The notes beneath the pieces are model-generated. The model had not been told where the DNA came from. It did not search any database and saw nothing but the letters and a program-made list of their open reading frames with translations. The position numbers and the translations under genes are program-made. 64,000 bases of DNA from Enterococcus ratti (GTDB lineage: Bacteria; Bacillota; Bacilli; Lactobacillales; Enterococcaceae). Location: positions 1 to 64,000 of the forward strand of contig NZ_JXLB01000009.1 in assembly GCF_001886195.1 (NCBI RefSeq), in the 5' to 3' direction. Of this stretch, positions 55,043-64,000 are shown piece by piece; position 1 is the stretch's first letter; each line of letters opens with the position of its first letter.

Positions 55043-57127
55043 ATGGAATTTGCCGAGTTAGTAATCGTATTTGCAGTAACAATCACGCTATCTAACATAG
55101 CTAGCCGCATTTTACCAACGATCCCAGCTCCACTGATTCAAATATTTCTTGGAATTATTTTAGGGTTAACCAAATGGGGGCAATTGATTAACTTTGAACC
55201 AGAACTCTTTTTGGTCATGATCATTGCTCCGTTACTTTTTCGTGAAGGAGAAAAAGCAGACGTTTCGTCCATTCTTAAAAACTTTGATACGATTTTATTT
55301 TTGGCTTTTGGTGGGGTCATTCTCACGTTAGTCGGAGTGGGAATCACGTTATCGTTTTTATTGCCGAGTGTTCCTTTAGCTGCTTGTTTTGCATTTGGTG
55401 CAGCGCTTGGACCGACGGATGCTGTTGCAGTAAGTTCTTTGTCCGGTCGAGTAAACATTCCTAAAAAAGCCATGCATATTTTAGAAGGAGAGGGGCTATT
55501 AAATGATGCCTCAGGTGTTACAGCCTTCCAGTTTGCTTTGGCAGCGTTGATTACGGGTTCGTTTTCTGCAGTCCATGCGGGATGGAGTTTAGTTTTTTCC
55601 AGTATTGGCGGAGCAGTCGTAGGTTTTTTACTTGTATGGGTCAAAAGAAGAGTGATCAATTTGATTGAAAAAGCTTCTGCTAGAGATGTAACGGGTTATC
55701 TATTAATTGAATTGCTGTTGCCGTTTTTAGCTTATGTGCTAGCAGAAGTAGTGAACGTTTCAGGAATTATTGCCGCAGTAGTAGCAGGGATATTGCAAGC
55801 TTCCGGATTTAGAAAAATCTCAGTGTTTGATGCGGAATTGTCGAGTTTGTCTGATAGCACATGGACAACGATTACCTTTACACTTAACGCATTAGTATTT
55901 ATTTTTTTAGGAATTGAGTTAACACAAGTTTTTTCTCCTGTATGGGGCGACGGTCTTTATTCAAATTGGCTGCTTTTATGGACGATTTTACTGATCTCTG
56001 TTATTTTATTTGTGATTCGGTTTATTTCAATTGGTCTTTTTTATCTATTTAAAAATAAAGGAGAAAACGTAAAAGGACAATTGAATGAAATACTAATTTT
56101 GACTTTTGGCGGTGTAAAAGGAACGGTTAGCTTAGCCACGATCTTTATTCTGCCTTTTTCGATCAATAATCTATTTTTTTACCAACGTTCGTTATTGCTA
56201 TTTTTAACTGCTGGTGTTATCTTAGTGACGTTGATTGTAGGAATGATTATTTTGCCTATACTGACAGAAACCGAAAAAACAGTAAAAATGGATCTAAATG
56301 CGTTGATGATTTTGGAAGATGTGGTAGAAGTATTAAAAAATGAACTGAAAACTCTAGAAAAAGATTCAAAAGAATATTTAGCGACAGAAGCAGTTATTGA
56401 AAATTATCAAGACCGCATACGTGATTTATACTTAAAAGGTCTTTCAGAAGATGAAAAACAAGAAGTACAAGAAATTCAAGCATTAATTTTGTCGATTGAA
56501 CGGGATGGATTAGATGAAAGTTATCGTTCTGGACAGCTTTCTTCAAGTGGTTATCGCTTTTATTCGCGTTTTCTTTCAAATTTTGAACATTCAATTACTA
56601 GTCAGTTTCTCTCATTTGTTGGTTTCTGGTTTATTTTTGTTCGGCGATTGATTCGGATCATTTTACATCCCAAAATGTTTTGGCAACGACAAAAAGCAGA
56701 TCGAAAAACATTGATTTCAGAAAAAGACATCCAAGGAATTCGCACAACCTATCAAAAAAATACCCAGCTAATTATAGAAAGCTTAGAAAACTTAACCGAC
56801 GTATATAATGAAACAACGGTAGACTTTTTTATTCAACAAAGAAAAATTCAAGGAATAAAAATGGTTTCTGGCAACTTAATTTCTGCTTGGATGATTCAGC
56901 AAGACAGTCTTTATTCTAAAAAGATGTTACGAGGTTATTATCTTGAACGTAAAATCGTTGATGAATATGAAGAAGCAGAAAAAATTACAACTTTTTCTGC
57001 AAATCGTTATCGAAAAAATATCAATTTGCTTGAATCTTATACGATGAATCAACCAATGAATGATTTTTCCTATCGGTTTGTGTTACGTGCAAGAAAGCGT
57101 TCAGTTTCTGCTAAGAAATTGAAATAA
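55043..57127 (+). CDS. CPA1-family Na+/H+ antiporter (NhaP type)
   Basis: A 694-residue protein with about 12 membrane helices (1-410) and a long cytoplasmic C-terminal region (about 420-694). The ion-site motif GALLGPTDAVAVSSL-like (ALGPTDAVAVSS) and EGEGLLNDASGVTAF are those of NhaP-type exchangers that export Na+ (or K+) for H+ and set cytoplasmic pH. The start ATG follows AAAGGGGATGGACC. It is co-transcribed with the small helical gene upstream. A long inverted repeat (57181-57226) lies downstream. Confidence 0.92.
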   Translation: MEFAELVIVFAVTITLSNIASRILPTIPAPLIQIFLGIILGLTKWGQLINFEPELFLVMIIAPLLFREGEKADVSSILKNFDTILFLAFGGVILTLVGVGITLSFLLPSVPLAACFAFGAALGPTDAVAVSSLSGRVNIPKKAMHILEGEGLLNDASGVTAFQFALAALITGSFSAVHAGWSLVFSSIGGAVVGFLLVWVKRRVINLIEKASARDVTGYLLIELLLPFLAYVLAEVVNVSGIIAAVVAGILQASGFRKISVFDAELSSLSDSTWTTITFTLNALVFIFLGIELTQVFSPVWGDGLYSNWLLLWTILLISVILFVIRFISIGLFYLFKNKGENVKGQLNEILILTFGGVKGTVSLATIFILPFSINNLFFYQRSLLLFLTAGVILVTLIVGMIILPILTETEKTVKMDLNALMILEDVVEVLKNELKTLEKDSKEYLATEAVIENYQDRIRDLYLKGLSEDEKQEVQEIQALILSIERDGLDESYRSGQLSSSGYRFYSRFLSNFEHSITSQFLSFVGFWFIFVRRLIRIILHPKMFWQRQKADRKTLISEKDIQGIRTTYQKNTQLIIESLENLTDVYNETTVDFFIQQRKIQGIKMVSGNLISAWMIQQDSLYSKKMLRGYYLERKIVDEYEEAEKITTFSANRYRKNINLLESYTMNQPMNDFSYRFVLRARKRSVSAKKLK

Positions 57128-57180
57128 AGAGCGTGCGGGTTGCGGGGACTTTCTTATCAAGCGAGTGTTACTGTACTTTA

Positions 57181-57226
57181 AAATAGCAACAAACAGTCAA
57201 GAGTTATTGATTGTTTGTTGCTATTT
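57181..57226. terminator. Long inverted repeat downstream of the antiporter gene
   Basis: Eighteen pairs (57181-57198 / 57209-57226) with a ten-base loop but no following T run. It is probably a terminator or a transcript-stabilising end. Confidence 0.6.
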
Positions 57227-57342
57227 ACGTAATAATACAGCGTTGCCAGCCAAAGTTTTCAAAAAACTCTTTCTTTTAATATAAAAAACATCTGTTATTA
57301 ATTTATTTTATGATACAATGACCAAGATGAGGAGGGAATGGA

Positions 57343-59226
57343 TTGAAAGAATTAAAAGTAACTGACCTCAATAAAACCTATGGAGAAAAAGAATTGTTTC
57401 ATCAAATTTCTTTTTTGATTCATGAAAAAGATCGAATTGGTTTGATTGGAACGAATGGAACTGGAAAAACAAGTCTATTAAATGTTTTAGCCGGTGTTGA
57501 TAGTGGAGAAGGCGATGGACAAACGTTTTTTTATCCAAGTGATTATCGAATTGGCTATCTGTCGCAAACAGCAGAATTTTCTGATGAATTGACAGTTCTT
57601 CAAGCTGTATTTCAAGGAGATAGTTCCTTGATTCGTACGGTAAAGGAGTATGAAGAAGCTCTAATGGCGTTAGCTGAAAATAGCGAAGAAAAGAGCATCC
57701 AAGAGCGATATTTAAAAGCAGAAGAGCAAATGAATAAAGAGGATGCGTGGTCAACAGATACAAATGCAAAGATTGTTTTACAGAAATTAGGAATCAGTGA
57801 ACTCAATCAATCCATCAGTACACTTTCAGGTGGACAAAAGAAACGGGTAAGTTTAGCAAAAGTTTTAATTGATGAACCTGATTTATTGCTATTAGATGAG
57901 CCGACAAATCATTTAGATTATGAAGCTATCGAATGGTTAGAAAACTATTTAAAACAGTACCGTGGTGCTTTATTGATGGTTACTCACGATCGTTATTTCC
58001 TAGATCGCGTGACGAATCGAATTTTTGAGCTTTCTTTTGGTAAACTTCATGAATACAAAGGAAACTATGAAGCATATCTTTTAGAAAAAGCTGAAAGAGA
58101 ACGTGTAGAGATTGAACAAGAAGAAAAACGTAAACGGTTGTATAAACAAGAATTAGCTTGGATGAGAGCCGGTGTTCAAGCACGGGGTACGAAGCAGCAA
58201 GCTCGTATCAATCGATTTGAACAGCTCAAAGAAAATCTTTACCAAGTAAATCATGAAGAAGAGTTAGAATTAAATATTGCGACGAAACGTTTAGGAAAGA
58301 AAGTACTGGAAATTAAAAATGGACGTTATTTAATTGATGAACATTTATTGTTTGATCGGTTAAATTTGCTAATTCAATCAAGAGAACGTTTAGGAATAAC
58401 TGGAAAAAATGGGGCTGGTAAATCAACTTTATTGAATATTCTAGCAGGACGACTTTCTTTAGATGAGGGCATTTTTACAGTTGGAGAAACGGTTCGTATT
58501 GCTTATTATACACAAGAAAATGAAGAAATGGATCCAGAAAAACGATTGATTGCTTATTTACAAGAAGCAGCAGAAGAAGCACAAACGACAGATGGTACAT
58601 CCATCGGTATTGCGGAATTACTGGAAAGATTTCTATTTCCTCGGTTTATGCACGGCACATTGATTAAAAAGTTATCAGGCGGTGAAAAACGTCGGCTTTA
58701 TTTATTGAAATTACTGGTTCAACAACCTAATGTTTTATTATTAGATGAACCAACAAATGATCTAGATATTGCGACGTTGACAATCTTAGAAGAATACTTT
58801 AAGAACTTTCCGGGAGCAGTAATTACGGTGTCTCATGATCGCTATTTTTTAGACAAAGTTGCAGAAAAATTACTTGTTTTTCAAGGAAATGCCAAACAAG
58901 AGTTATATTACGGTGACATGTCGAGTTATTTAATGAAGAAAAAAGAAGTGAAACAAAAAGAAGAGCATCCACCCTTTGAAAAAGAAAAGAGTATTCCTTC
59001 AATTAAAAAGAAACTCTCTTATATGGAGCAAAAAGAATGGGAAACAATTGAAGATGAAATTGCAGAATTAGAAGAAAAAATGATTGTGCTTCAAGAGAAA
59101 ATGACACAGCAAGGCGATAATTTCATCCGTTTACAAGAACTACAAATGGAAGTTTCAGAGGTTGAAAAAAAATTGGAAGAGAAAATGATTCGTTGGGAAT
59201 ACTTAAGCGAATGGGCAGAAGATTAG
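57343..59226 (+). CDS. ABC-F family ATPase
   Basis: A 627-residue soluble protein with two ABC domains (Walker A GTNGTGKTS and GKNGAGKST; signatures LSGGQKKR and LSGGEKRR; Walker B LLLLDEPTN in both). They are joined by a linker and followed by a C-terminal coiled coil (about 560-627), as in Uup-type ABC-F proteins. It has no membrane domain. ABC-F proteins act on the ribosome; some protect it from antibiotics, but the sequence looks like a housekeeping Uup type. The TTG start follows GAGGAGGGAATGGA. It is nine bases upstream of thyA. Confidence 0.92.
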   Translation: MKELKVTDLNKTYGEKELFHQISFLIHEKDRIGLIGTNGTGKTSLLNVLAGVDSGEGDGQTFFYPSDYRIGYLSQTAEFSDELTVLQAVFQGDSSLIRTVKEYEEALMALAENSEEKSIQERYLKAEEQMNKEDAWSTDTNAKIVLQKLGISELNQSISTLSGGQKKRVSLAKVLIDEPDLLLLDEPTNHLDYEAIEWLENYLKQYRGALLMVTHDRYFLDRVTNRIFELSFGKLHEYKGNYEAYLLEKAERERVEIEQEEKRKRLYKQELAWMRAGVQARGTKQQARINRFEQLKENLYQVNHEEELELNIATKRLGKKVLEIKNGRYLIDEHLLFDRLNLLIQSRERLGITGKNGAGKSTLLNILAGRLSLDEGIFTVGETVRIAYYTQENEEMDPEKRLIAYLQEAAEEAQTTDGTSIGIAELLERFLFPRFMHGTLIKKLSGGEKRRLYLLKLLVQQPNVLLLDEPTNDLDIATLTILEEYFKNFPGAVITVSHDRYFLDKVAEKLLVFQGNAKQELYYGDMSSYLMKKKEVKQKEEHPPFEKEKSIPSIKKKLSYMEQKEWETIEDEIAELEEKMIVLQEKMTQQGDNFIRLQELQMEVSEVEKKLEEKMIRWEYLSEWAED

Positions 59227-59235
59227 GAGGAAAAA

Positions 59236-60183
59236 ATGGAACAAGCATACCTTGATTTAGGCAGAAAATTACTAGAAGAAGGACAGGTAAAAGGCGACCG
59301 AACGGGTACAGGAACACGTAGTATTTTTGGCTATCAAATGCGTTTTAATCTCCAAAAAGGTTTCCCGCTATTAACTACAAAACGTGTTCCTTTTGGATTG
59401 ATTAAAAGCGAATTGTTATGGTTTTTAAAAGGAGATACTAATATACGCTATCTATTACAAAATAACAACCACATATGGGACGAATGGGCATTTGAACGTT
59501 ACATTAAAAGTGATGCGTATCAAGGTCCAGATATGACAGATTTTGGTCACAGAAGTTTAATCGACCCTGAATTTAATGTACGTTACAAAGAACAAAGTCG
59601 TTTATTTTGTGAAAAAATTTTGAAAGATGAAGTGTTTGCCGAAAAGCATGGTGACTTAGGACATATCTATGGGTATCAATGGCGCCATTGGGAAAAAAAA
59701 GATGGACGTTTTATTGACCAAATTAACGAAGTCATCACAGCAATTAAAAAAACACCAGATTCAAGACGTTTGATTGTTTCTGCATGGAACCCAGAAGATG
59801 TACCTAGTATGGCTTTGCCGCCGTGTCACACCATGTTCCAATTTTACGTTTACGATGGACGTTTGAGTTGCCAACTTTATCAACGTAGTGGCGATGTATT
59901 CCTTGGTGTACCTTTTAATATTGCAAGTTATGCTTTATTAACTCATTTAATTGCTCATGAAACAGGGTTGAAAGTTGGAGAATTTATTCATACGTTAGGT
60001 GATGCCCATTTATATTTAAACCATACAGAACAAATGAAGGAACAGCTTTCAAGAGAAGTACGTGCTTTTCCTCAATTGATTTTAAATACAGAAAAAAAAT
60101 CTGTGTTTGATTTTGAAATGGATGATATAAAAGTAGAAGGTTATAATCCGCATCCTGCAATTAAAGCGCCTATTGCGGTATAG
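59236..60183 (+). CDS. thyA: Thymidylate synthase
   Basis: A 315-residue ThyA converting dUMP to dTMP with methylenetetrahydrofolate. The catalytic Cys is in [13 protein letters not shown], the folate/dUMP residues are in [21 protein letters not shown], and the dimer Arg region is [11 protein letters not shown]. The start ATG follows TTAGGAGGAAAAA. It is followed after 19 bases by the dihydrofolate reductase gene, which regenerates its cofactor, so the two act together. Confidence 0.97.
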   Translation: MEQAYLDLGRKLLEEGQVKGDRTGTGTRSIFGYQMRFNLQKGFPLLTTKRVPFGLIKSELLWFLKGDTNIRYLLQNNNHIWDEWAFERYIKSDAYQGPDMTDFGHRSLIDPEFNVRYKEQSRLFCEKILKDEVFAEKHGDLGHIYGYQWRHWEKKDGRFIDQINEVITAIKKTPDSRRLIVSAWNPEDVPSMALPPCHTMFQFYVYDGRLSCQLYQRSGDVFLGVPFNIASYALLTHLIAHETGLKVGEFIHTLGDAHLYLNHTEQMKEQLSREVRAFPQLILNTEKKSVFDFEMDDIKVEGYNPHPAIKAPIAV

Positions 60184-60202
60184 CCGTAGAAAGGATGAGT
60201 AG

Positions 60203-60700
60203 ATGTTAGCGGCAATTTGGGCACAAGATGAAAACGGTTTGATCGGCAAAGAGGATAAACTTCCTTGGCGATTGCCGAGTGATTTGAAATTTTTTAAGCA
60301 AATGACCAAAGAAAATACTTTAGTAATGGGAAGAAAAACATTTGAGGGAATGGGAAGTCGTCCGCTACCTAATCGTCAGACGATCGTTATGACACGAGAC
60401 AAAAACTACCAAGCAGATCACGTGACGGTGATGCACGATCTAGAAGAAGTACTAGAATATGAACAAAAGACTGACGGTATTTTATTTATTGCTGGTGGAT
60501 CAGTGATTTACAAAGAATTCCTTCCCTTTTGTACGGTATTGTATCGGACTGTCATTCATCATTCTTTTAAAGGAGATACGTATTTTCCGGATATTGATTG
60601 GAATAAATGGTCATTAATCAATATCAGTCAAGGGAAAACGGATGAAAAAAATCCTTATGATCATCAATTTGAAACCTATCAACGAAAAGAAAGTGAATAA
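60203..60700 (+). CDS. folA: Dihydrofolate reductase
   Basis: A 165-residue chromosomal DHFR with LIGKEDKLPWRLPSDLKFFK (substrate Asp/Glu region), MGRKTFEGMGSRPLPNR and the conserved GGGS-like AGGSVIY segment. It reduces dihydrofolate made by ThyA. The start ATG follows AAAGGATGAGTAG. The position after thyA and the ordinary composition mark it as the housekeeping enzyme, not a plasmid-type trimethoprim-resistant form. Confidence 0.95.
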   Translation: MLAAIWAQDENGLIGKEDKLPWRLPSDLKFFKQMTKENTLVMGRKTFEGMGSRPLPNRQTIVMTRDKNYQADHVTVMHDLEEVLEYEQKTDGILFIAGGSVIYKEFLPFCTVLYRTVIHHSFKGDTYFPDIDWNKWSLINISQGKTDEKNPYDHQFETYQRKESE

Positions 60701-60845
60701 ATTTTGTCTTGTGTGTTTTTTTGAGTTTGCGCAACATTTTAACGTATAGTTTTTTTTAGGAGCGCATCAATAATCAAAACAAATGATTTTCACAAGAACG
60801 GCGTTACTTCTAGAGGTATTTAATGAAAAAAATTTTGTTGTCTGT

Positions 60846-60874
60846 TATACTAAAAAAAGAAATTGTCTTTTTTT
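60846..60874 (+). promoter_or_regulatory. Possible extended -10 promoter and AT-only hairpin upstream of degV
   Basis: TGTTATACT (60843-60851) is an extended -10. AAAAAAAGA (60852-60860) can pair with TCTTTTTTT (60866-60874) just after it. Both are weak on their own. Confidence 0.35.
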
Positions 60875-60925
60875 ATTTACTCTAAGTAAACAAAAGGCAT
60901 CTTGTTAAAGGAAGAGTGAGAAAGT

Positions 60926-61768
60926 ATGACAAACGTAAAAATCGTAACAGATTCTTCTTGTACAATGGAAAAAACTGTGCGAGATAATCTAAATATCCAA
61001 GTGATGCCATTAGCAATAATGATTGATGGTGTTGTTTATCCTGATGATGATCAATTGGGTGGAGAAAAATTTATGGAGATGATGGCGCAAGCAAAAACGT
61101 TACCTAAAACAAGTCAACCGCCAATTGGTGAATTTATTTCGATGTATGATTCTCTTGGAGCAGATGGCAGTGAGGTCTTATCTATTCACATGACGAAAGG
61201 CTTGAGTGGAACTGTTGAAGCAGCTCGTCAAGCTAGCAACCTAACCAAAACAAAAGTGACGGTGATTGATAGTGACACAACTGATCAAGGATTATCCTTT
61301 CAAGTGATTCGTGCAGCAGAACTAGCAAAAGAAGGAAAAACTTTAGATGAAATTCTTGCAGAAATCAAAAAAATTAAAGAGAATACAAAATTGTATATAG
61401 GAATTTCCACTTTAGATAATTTAGTAAAAGGTGGGCGCATCAGTCGAACAACTGGCTTGCTTTCAAGTGTATTAAATATTCGCGCTGTCATGAACTTTAC
61501 TCACGGGGAATTGATTCCAGTTACTAAAGGACGTGGAAAGAAAACATTTGATAAATGGTTTAATCAGTTAAAAAAGGAATTAAAAGAAAAAAACAATGTT
61601 CGCCAAATTGGTATTTCTCATGCAGATGCCCAAGAATTAGCGCAAGAATTTAAAGAAGGTTTGCAAGAAATATTTCCTGAAATGGCTATTCCCGTATTAC
61701 ACACTAACCCAGTGATCGCAACTCATACAGGAAAAAATGCATTTGCAATCATGTATTACATTGACTAA
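60926..61768 (+). CDS. degV: DegV-family fatty-acid-binding protein
   Basis: A 280-residue DegV protein with IVTDSSCTMEKT (N-terminal lipid-binding Ser), LSGTVEAARQAS and VIDSDTTDQGL. The family binds fatty acids and, as FakB, presents them to the fatty-acid kinase FakA for incorporation into lipid; whether this paralogue is a FakB is uncertain. The start ATG follows AAAGGAAGAGTGAGAAAGT. A terminator follows at 61775. Confidence 0.9.
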   Translation: MTNVKIVTDSSCTMEKTVRDNLNIQVMPLAIMIDGVVYPDDDQLGGEKFMEMMAQAKTLPKTSQPPIGEFISMYDSLGADGSEVLSIHMTKGLSGTVEAARQASNLTKTKVTVIDSDTTDQGLSFQVIRAAELAKEGKTLDEILAEIKKIKENTKLYIGISTLDNLVKGGRISRTTGLLSSVLNIRAVMNFTHGELIPVTKGRGKKTFDKWFNQLKKELKEKNNVRQIGISHADAQELAQEFKEGLQEIFPEMAIPVLHTNPVIATHTGKNAFAIMYYID

Positions 61769-61774
61769 TTTATT

Positions 61775-61820
61775 AGGATAAATCAGAGGCTGACTAGCCG
61801 TTGGTTTTATCCTTTTTTTA
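61775..61820 (+). terminator. Terminator of degV
   Basis: AGGATAAA (61775-61782) pairs with TTTTATCCT, and an inner helix AAATCAGAGGCT / AGCCGTTGGTTT adds further pairs; seven T follow. Confidence 0.8.
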
Positions 61821-61910
61821 TTCTATTCTTTTTTATTTTTTATAAACTATACATTTTTATTTAAATTTTTGATAATATATGTAACAATTGAACGCGGTGA
61901 GGTGAATCAC

Positions 61911-62795
61911 ATGAAATTAACAAGACGTTTGTTATGGCTTATTTTGTTCCCAATACTTATTGCTAGTGTTGTTTATGCTAGTTTAACACTATCTCTACCA
62001 AAAGCTAAGCCTCTATTGAAGCCCGTAGCAATTAGTCGCTTTGCAGATCAAAAGAAAAAAATTCATTATGTAGCTATTGGTGATTCGTTAACTGAAGGGA
62101 TAGGAGATCAAACAAAACAAGGTGGTTTTGTTCCACTGGTCGCCGATGACTTGAAAGAACGCTATAATTTGACTGCTGTTGAGATTGAAAACTATGGAGT
62201 AAATGGAGAACGAAGCGACCAAATTTTAAAACGAATCAAGAAAAAAGAAGAAATTCAACGAAATATAAAAACAGCTGATTTAATTACCTTGACTGTCGGC
62301 GGGAATGATTTAATGAAAGTCATCCAAAATGATTTGTTAGGCATCCGTGTTGAATCTTTTAAAAAACCGTTAAAAAAATACCAAGAAAATTTAAAAAATT
62401 TGATTGAAGAGATCAGAACATTAAATGATCATGTTCCTTTGTATATTCTTGGTATCTATAACCCATTTTATTTGAATTTCCCAGAAATAACTGACATGCA
62501 GACCGTCGTAAATGATTGGAATGCTGGTACTGAAGCAGTAGTCAAACATTTTAGTCATTGCTATTTCATTCCAATCAATGAGTTGTTGTACCAAGGTTTA
62601 AATCAAGAGTCTGAATCATCAGAAGAGACAGAACAATCAAGTACTAAAGGAAGCTCTTCAAGTATAAAAAATAATGTCTTGTATGAAGGAGATCACTTTC
62701 ATCCTAATAATTTAGGATACCAGTTAATGGCAAATGCAGTGCGAGATAAACTAATTGACACTCAGGAACAATGGTTGCCTAAGGAGGACAAATAA
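61911..62795 (+). CDS. SGNH/GDSL-family lipase-esterase, membrane-anchored (YpmR-like)
   Basis: A 294-residue protein with an N-terminal membrane anchor or signal (about residues 7-27). The GDSL block is YVAIGDSLTEGIG (catalytic Ser), followed by TVGGNDLMKV, and DHFHPNNLGY carries the C-terminal Asp-His. These are the family's catalytic residues. A Ser-rich insertion (about 245-265) lies before the last motif. It probably acts outside the membrane on an ester substrate. The start ATG 61911 follows GAGGTGAATCAC; the longer frame upstream has no site. It is in an operon with the YpmS-like gene, the order seen in Bacillus. Confidence 0.88.
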   Translation: MKLTRRLLWLILFPILIASVVYASLTLSLPKAKPLLKPVAISRFADQKKKIHYVAIGDSLTEGIGDQTKQGGFVPLVADDLKERYNLTAVEIENYGVNGERSDQILKRIKKKEEIQRNIKTADLITLTVGGNDLMKVIQNDLLGIRVESFKKPLKKYQENLKNLIEEIRTLNDHVPLYILGIYNPFYLNFPEITDMQTVVNDWNAGTEAVVKHFSHCYFIPINELLYQGLNQESESSEETEQSSTKGSSSSIKNNVLYEGDHFHPNNLGYQLMANAVRDKLIDTQEQWLPKEDK

Positions 62796-62797
62796 AA

Positions 62798-63529
62798 ATG
62801 GAAAAAGTTTCAAAAAATAGTTCTATGGAAGGCAAAGAAAAATATTATTGGAAATGGGCTTTTTTGCTCCTTTTAGGTGTTGTTTTTGGATTGAGTCTTT
62901 TTTTAGGTACACGTATTTTTGCGAATCGCGAGCCGGATTTTGCAGAGATACCGCCCATTACTCAAAGGCAAGGAGAACCAGTATTAACCATCAATACGAA
63001 CAAAAAAAAGGTCAATCAGATCATTAGCTTTTTCTTGTCGGAATATCAAAAAGATCAGGAGATTGAATATACGTTTTATCTCGAAAACGAAGCGATGCTA
63101 AATGGCACATTTGAAGTGTTGGGATTTCCTATTAATTTTTATCTTTATTTTGATCCTTATATGATGGAAAACGGGAATGTCCAATTAAAGGCAAAAAGTC
63201 TTTCCATTGGCACGTTAAGTTTACCGATTAAAGATGTGATGAATATGATTAAGCGTAACTATAAAATCCCTGAGTGGATTGATATAAATACAGAAGATTT
63301 AACAGTCATGCTTCGATTAGATCATTTTCGCATGCAAAACGGTATGTACATCAAAACAGACAAAATTGATTTAGTAAATGATGATATTCGCTTCAGTTTA
63401 TATTTACCAAAAGATAGCGGTACCGACAAAGAGCATAAAACATCAAAAGATAAAAAGAAAAACCACATAGATTCAACGAACAAAATGAATGATCGTAGCA
63501 TCAAAACAAAGGAACGACTATTTTTGTAG
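62798..63529 (+). CDS. ypmS: YpmS-family membrane protein
   Basis: A 243-residue protein with one N-terminal membrane helix (about residues 19-42) and a DUF2140-type extracellular domain (VLTINTNKKKVNQIISFFLSE, VLGFPINFYLYFDPYMMENG, LSLPIKDVMN-like region). A Lys-rich tail follows. The function is unknown; the pairing with a GDSL esterase is conserved. The start ATG follows AAGGAGGACAAATAAAA, two bases after the preceding stop. Confidence 0.85.
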   Translation: MEKVSKNSSMEGKEKYYWKWAFLLLLGVVFGLSLFLGTRIFANREPDFAEIPPITQRQGEPVLTINTNKKKVNQIISFFLSEYQKDQEIEYTFYLENEAMLNGTFEVLGFPINFYLYFDPYMMENGNVQLKAKSLSIGTLSLPIKDVMNMIKRNYKIPEWIDINTEDLTVMLRLDHFRMQNGMYIKTDKIDLVNDDIRFSLYLPKDSGTDKEHKTSKDKKKNHIDSTNKMNDRSIKTKERLFL

Positions 63530-63554
63530 GTAGCTATTTTGATGCGTTGTTTTT
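63498..63554 (+). terminator. Probable terminator overlapping the end of ypmS
   Basis: GCATCAAAA (63498-63506) pairs with TTTTGATGC (63537-63545) over a 30-base loop, followed by GTTGTTTTTTC. The large loop makes the call moderate. Confidence 0.5.
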
Positions 63555-63847
63555 TCAAGAAACGATCCGCTTATAGCTAGCAAGTATATCAAGTCATGCA
63601 TGAGCAATAAAAGAGGTCATGTTCAAATAGTCAAGAGTATTTAGGGATAAAAAATAATTTCTTACTTAAACTTGAATTGAATTTTGTTAGCAGCTAAATG
63701 ATAGGATATATATTTGAATAGCGCAAATAGAATCGCTTTGACATTATTTATACAACAAAAGAGTTGAAGATCGAAAAAGTAACCAATAAAAGGATGAATT
63801 TATAAGAGAAGAGCTGTTTTTATAAAAAAATACTGGGGGTAAAAATA
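63555..63847. other. Intergenic region before the yozE-like gene
   Basis: AT-rich, no supported gene. The start of the next gene is preceded by ACTGGGGGTAAAAATA. Confidence 0.5.
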
Positions 63848-64000
63848 ATGAATCGAAGTTTTTATCATTATTTGATGACATTAAGAGGTGGCAAATCAAA
63901 TGACCCAATTTCTGTTTTTGCTACAGAGGCGGGAAATGATATTCAGTTTCCAAAGCATAGTACAAGTTATGAGGAAATCTCCAATTATCTTGAACTGGCG
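63848..64000 (+). CDS. YozE-family protein, cut by the window end
   Basis: The first 51 residues (MNRSFYHYLMTLRGGKSNDP and onward, with DIQFPKHSTSYEEISNYLE) match the small YozE (UPF0346) family of about 70-75 residues. The function is unknown. The start ATG follows GGGGGTAAAAATA. The 3' end lies beyond the window. Confidence 0.85.
   Translation, partial: MNRSFYHYLMTLRGGKSNDPISVFATEAGNDIQFPKHSTSYEEISNYLELA

Noticed and set aside
55138-55659. Long antisense open frame inside the antiporter gene, and similar antisense frames elsewhere
   Set aside because: They lie opposite well-supported genes, have no ribosome-binding sites and show composition typical of frame shadows.
57343-59226. ABC-F protein as an antibiotic-resistance (ribosome protection) determinant
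   Set aside because: The C-terminal coiled coil and the thyA context point to a housekeeping Uup-type protein; no resistance-type feature is visible.
60203-60700. Acquired trimethoprim-resistant dihydrofolate reductase
   Set aside because: It directly follows thyA and looks like the ordinary chromosomal enzyme, with no mobile element nearby.

Overview
The window looks like a stretch of core chromosome from a low-GC Gram-positive coccus of the genus Enterococcus, most likely the E. faecium / E. hirae / E. durans / E. villorum side of the genus. The reasons are the fused acetyl-CoA acetyltransferase / HMG-CoA reductase (mvaE) divergent from mvaS, an HMG-CoA synthase sequence close to what I recall of E. 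faecium, a stand-alone second EF-Tu gene of streptococcal type (known as tufB in that part of the genus), and MapZ, MprF and FMN-riboswitch-linked RibU in the expected settings. The species call is inference. I see no prophage, insertion sequence, CRISPR array or integrated element.

Layout. 1-510: tRNA cluster Leu-His-Gln-Leu with terminators. 1.1-5.6 kb: cardiolipin synthase (-) and a P-type cation ATPase behind a yybP-ykoY manganese riboswitch. 6-10.8 kb: a methyltransferase and the mevalonate genes mvaS/mvaE. 11-15.6 kb: hypothetical genes, an aldo/keto reductase, a YejK-type nucleoid protein, a YxeA-type small protein and a decayed acetyltransferase. 15.9-24.5 kb: tufB, mprF with a hydrolase (-), a lysozyme-like enzyme and a second P-type ATPase. 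24.7-27.7 kb: dnaG-rpoD. 28-36.2 kb: mapZ, cvfB, fur (preceded by two PerR-type boxes), then xerD-ribT-scpA-scpB-rluB and riboswitch-controlled ribU. 36.7-39.8 kb: YfcC-type carrier and M20 peptidase. 40.4-47.9 kb: ferredoxin, a ypbB-recQ-ypbE-like set, cmk, rpsA, der and hup. 48-54 kb: a degenerate AroB-fold protein, ypiA, ypiB/reoY, a broken ypjC/YitT gene, a MazG-like enzyme and cca, a gene order recalling the Bacillus aro-ypi-ypj-cca region. 54-64 kb: two small unknown genes, a CPA1 Na+/H+ antiporter, an ABC-F protein, thyA-dfr, degV, ypmR/ypmS-like genes and the start of a yozE-like gene.

How the genes work together: most are housekeeping, covering isoprenoid precursor supply, replication and transcription initiation, chromosome segregation (scpAB, xerD), division-site placement (mapZ), envelope charge and lipids (cls, mprF), tRNA maturation and folate/dTMP synthesis. 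Metal homeostasis recurs: a Mn-sensing leader, two cation ATPases, and fur under apparent PerR boxes.

The most unusual observations are: (1) a catalytically dead-looking AroB relic still sitting beside ypiA-ypiB; (2) two apparent frameshifts in otherwise intact genes, one at a run of nine A (ypjC/YitT) and one near codon 18 of the ypbB-like gene; (3) promoters followed at once by intrinsic-terminator hairpins in front of tufB, dnaG and a small unknown gene; (4) a small family of dispersed hairpin repeats sharing a GGCTTATTTT tail; (5) the streptococcal-type tufB. I did not find a convincing new multi-gene system.
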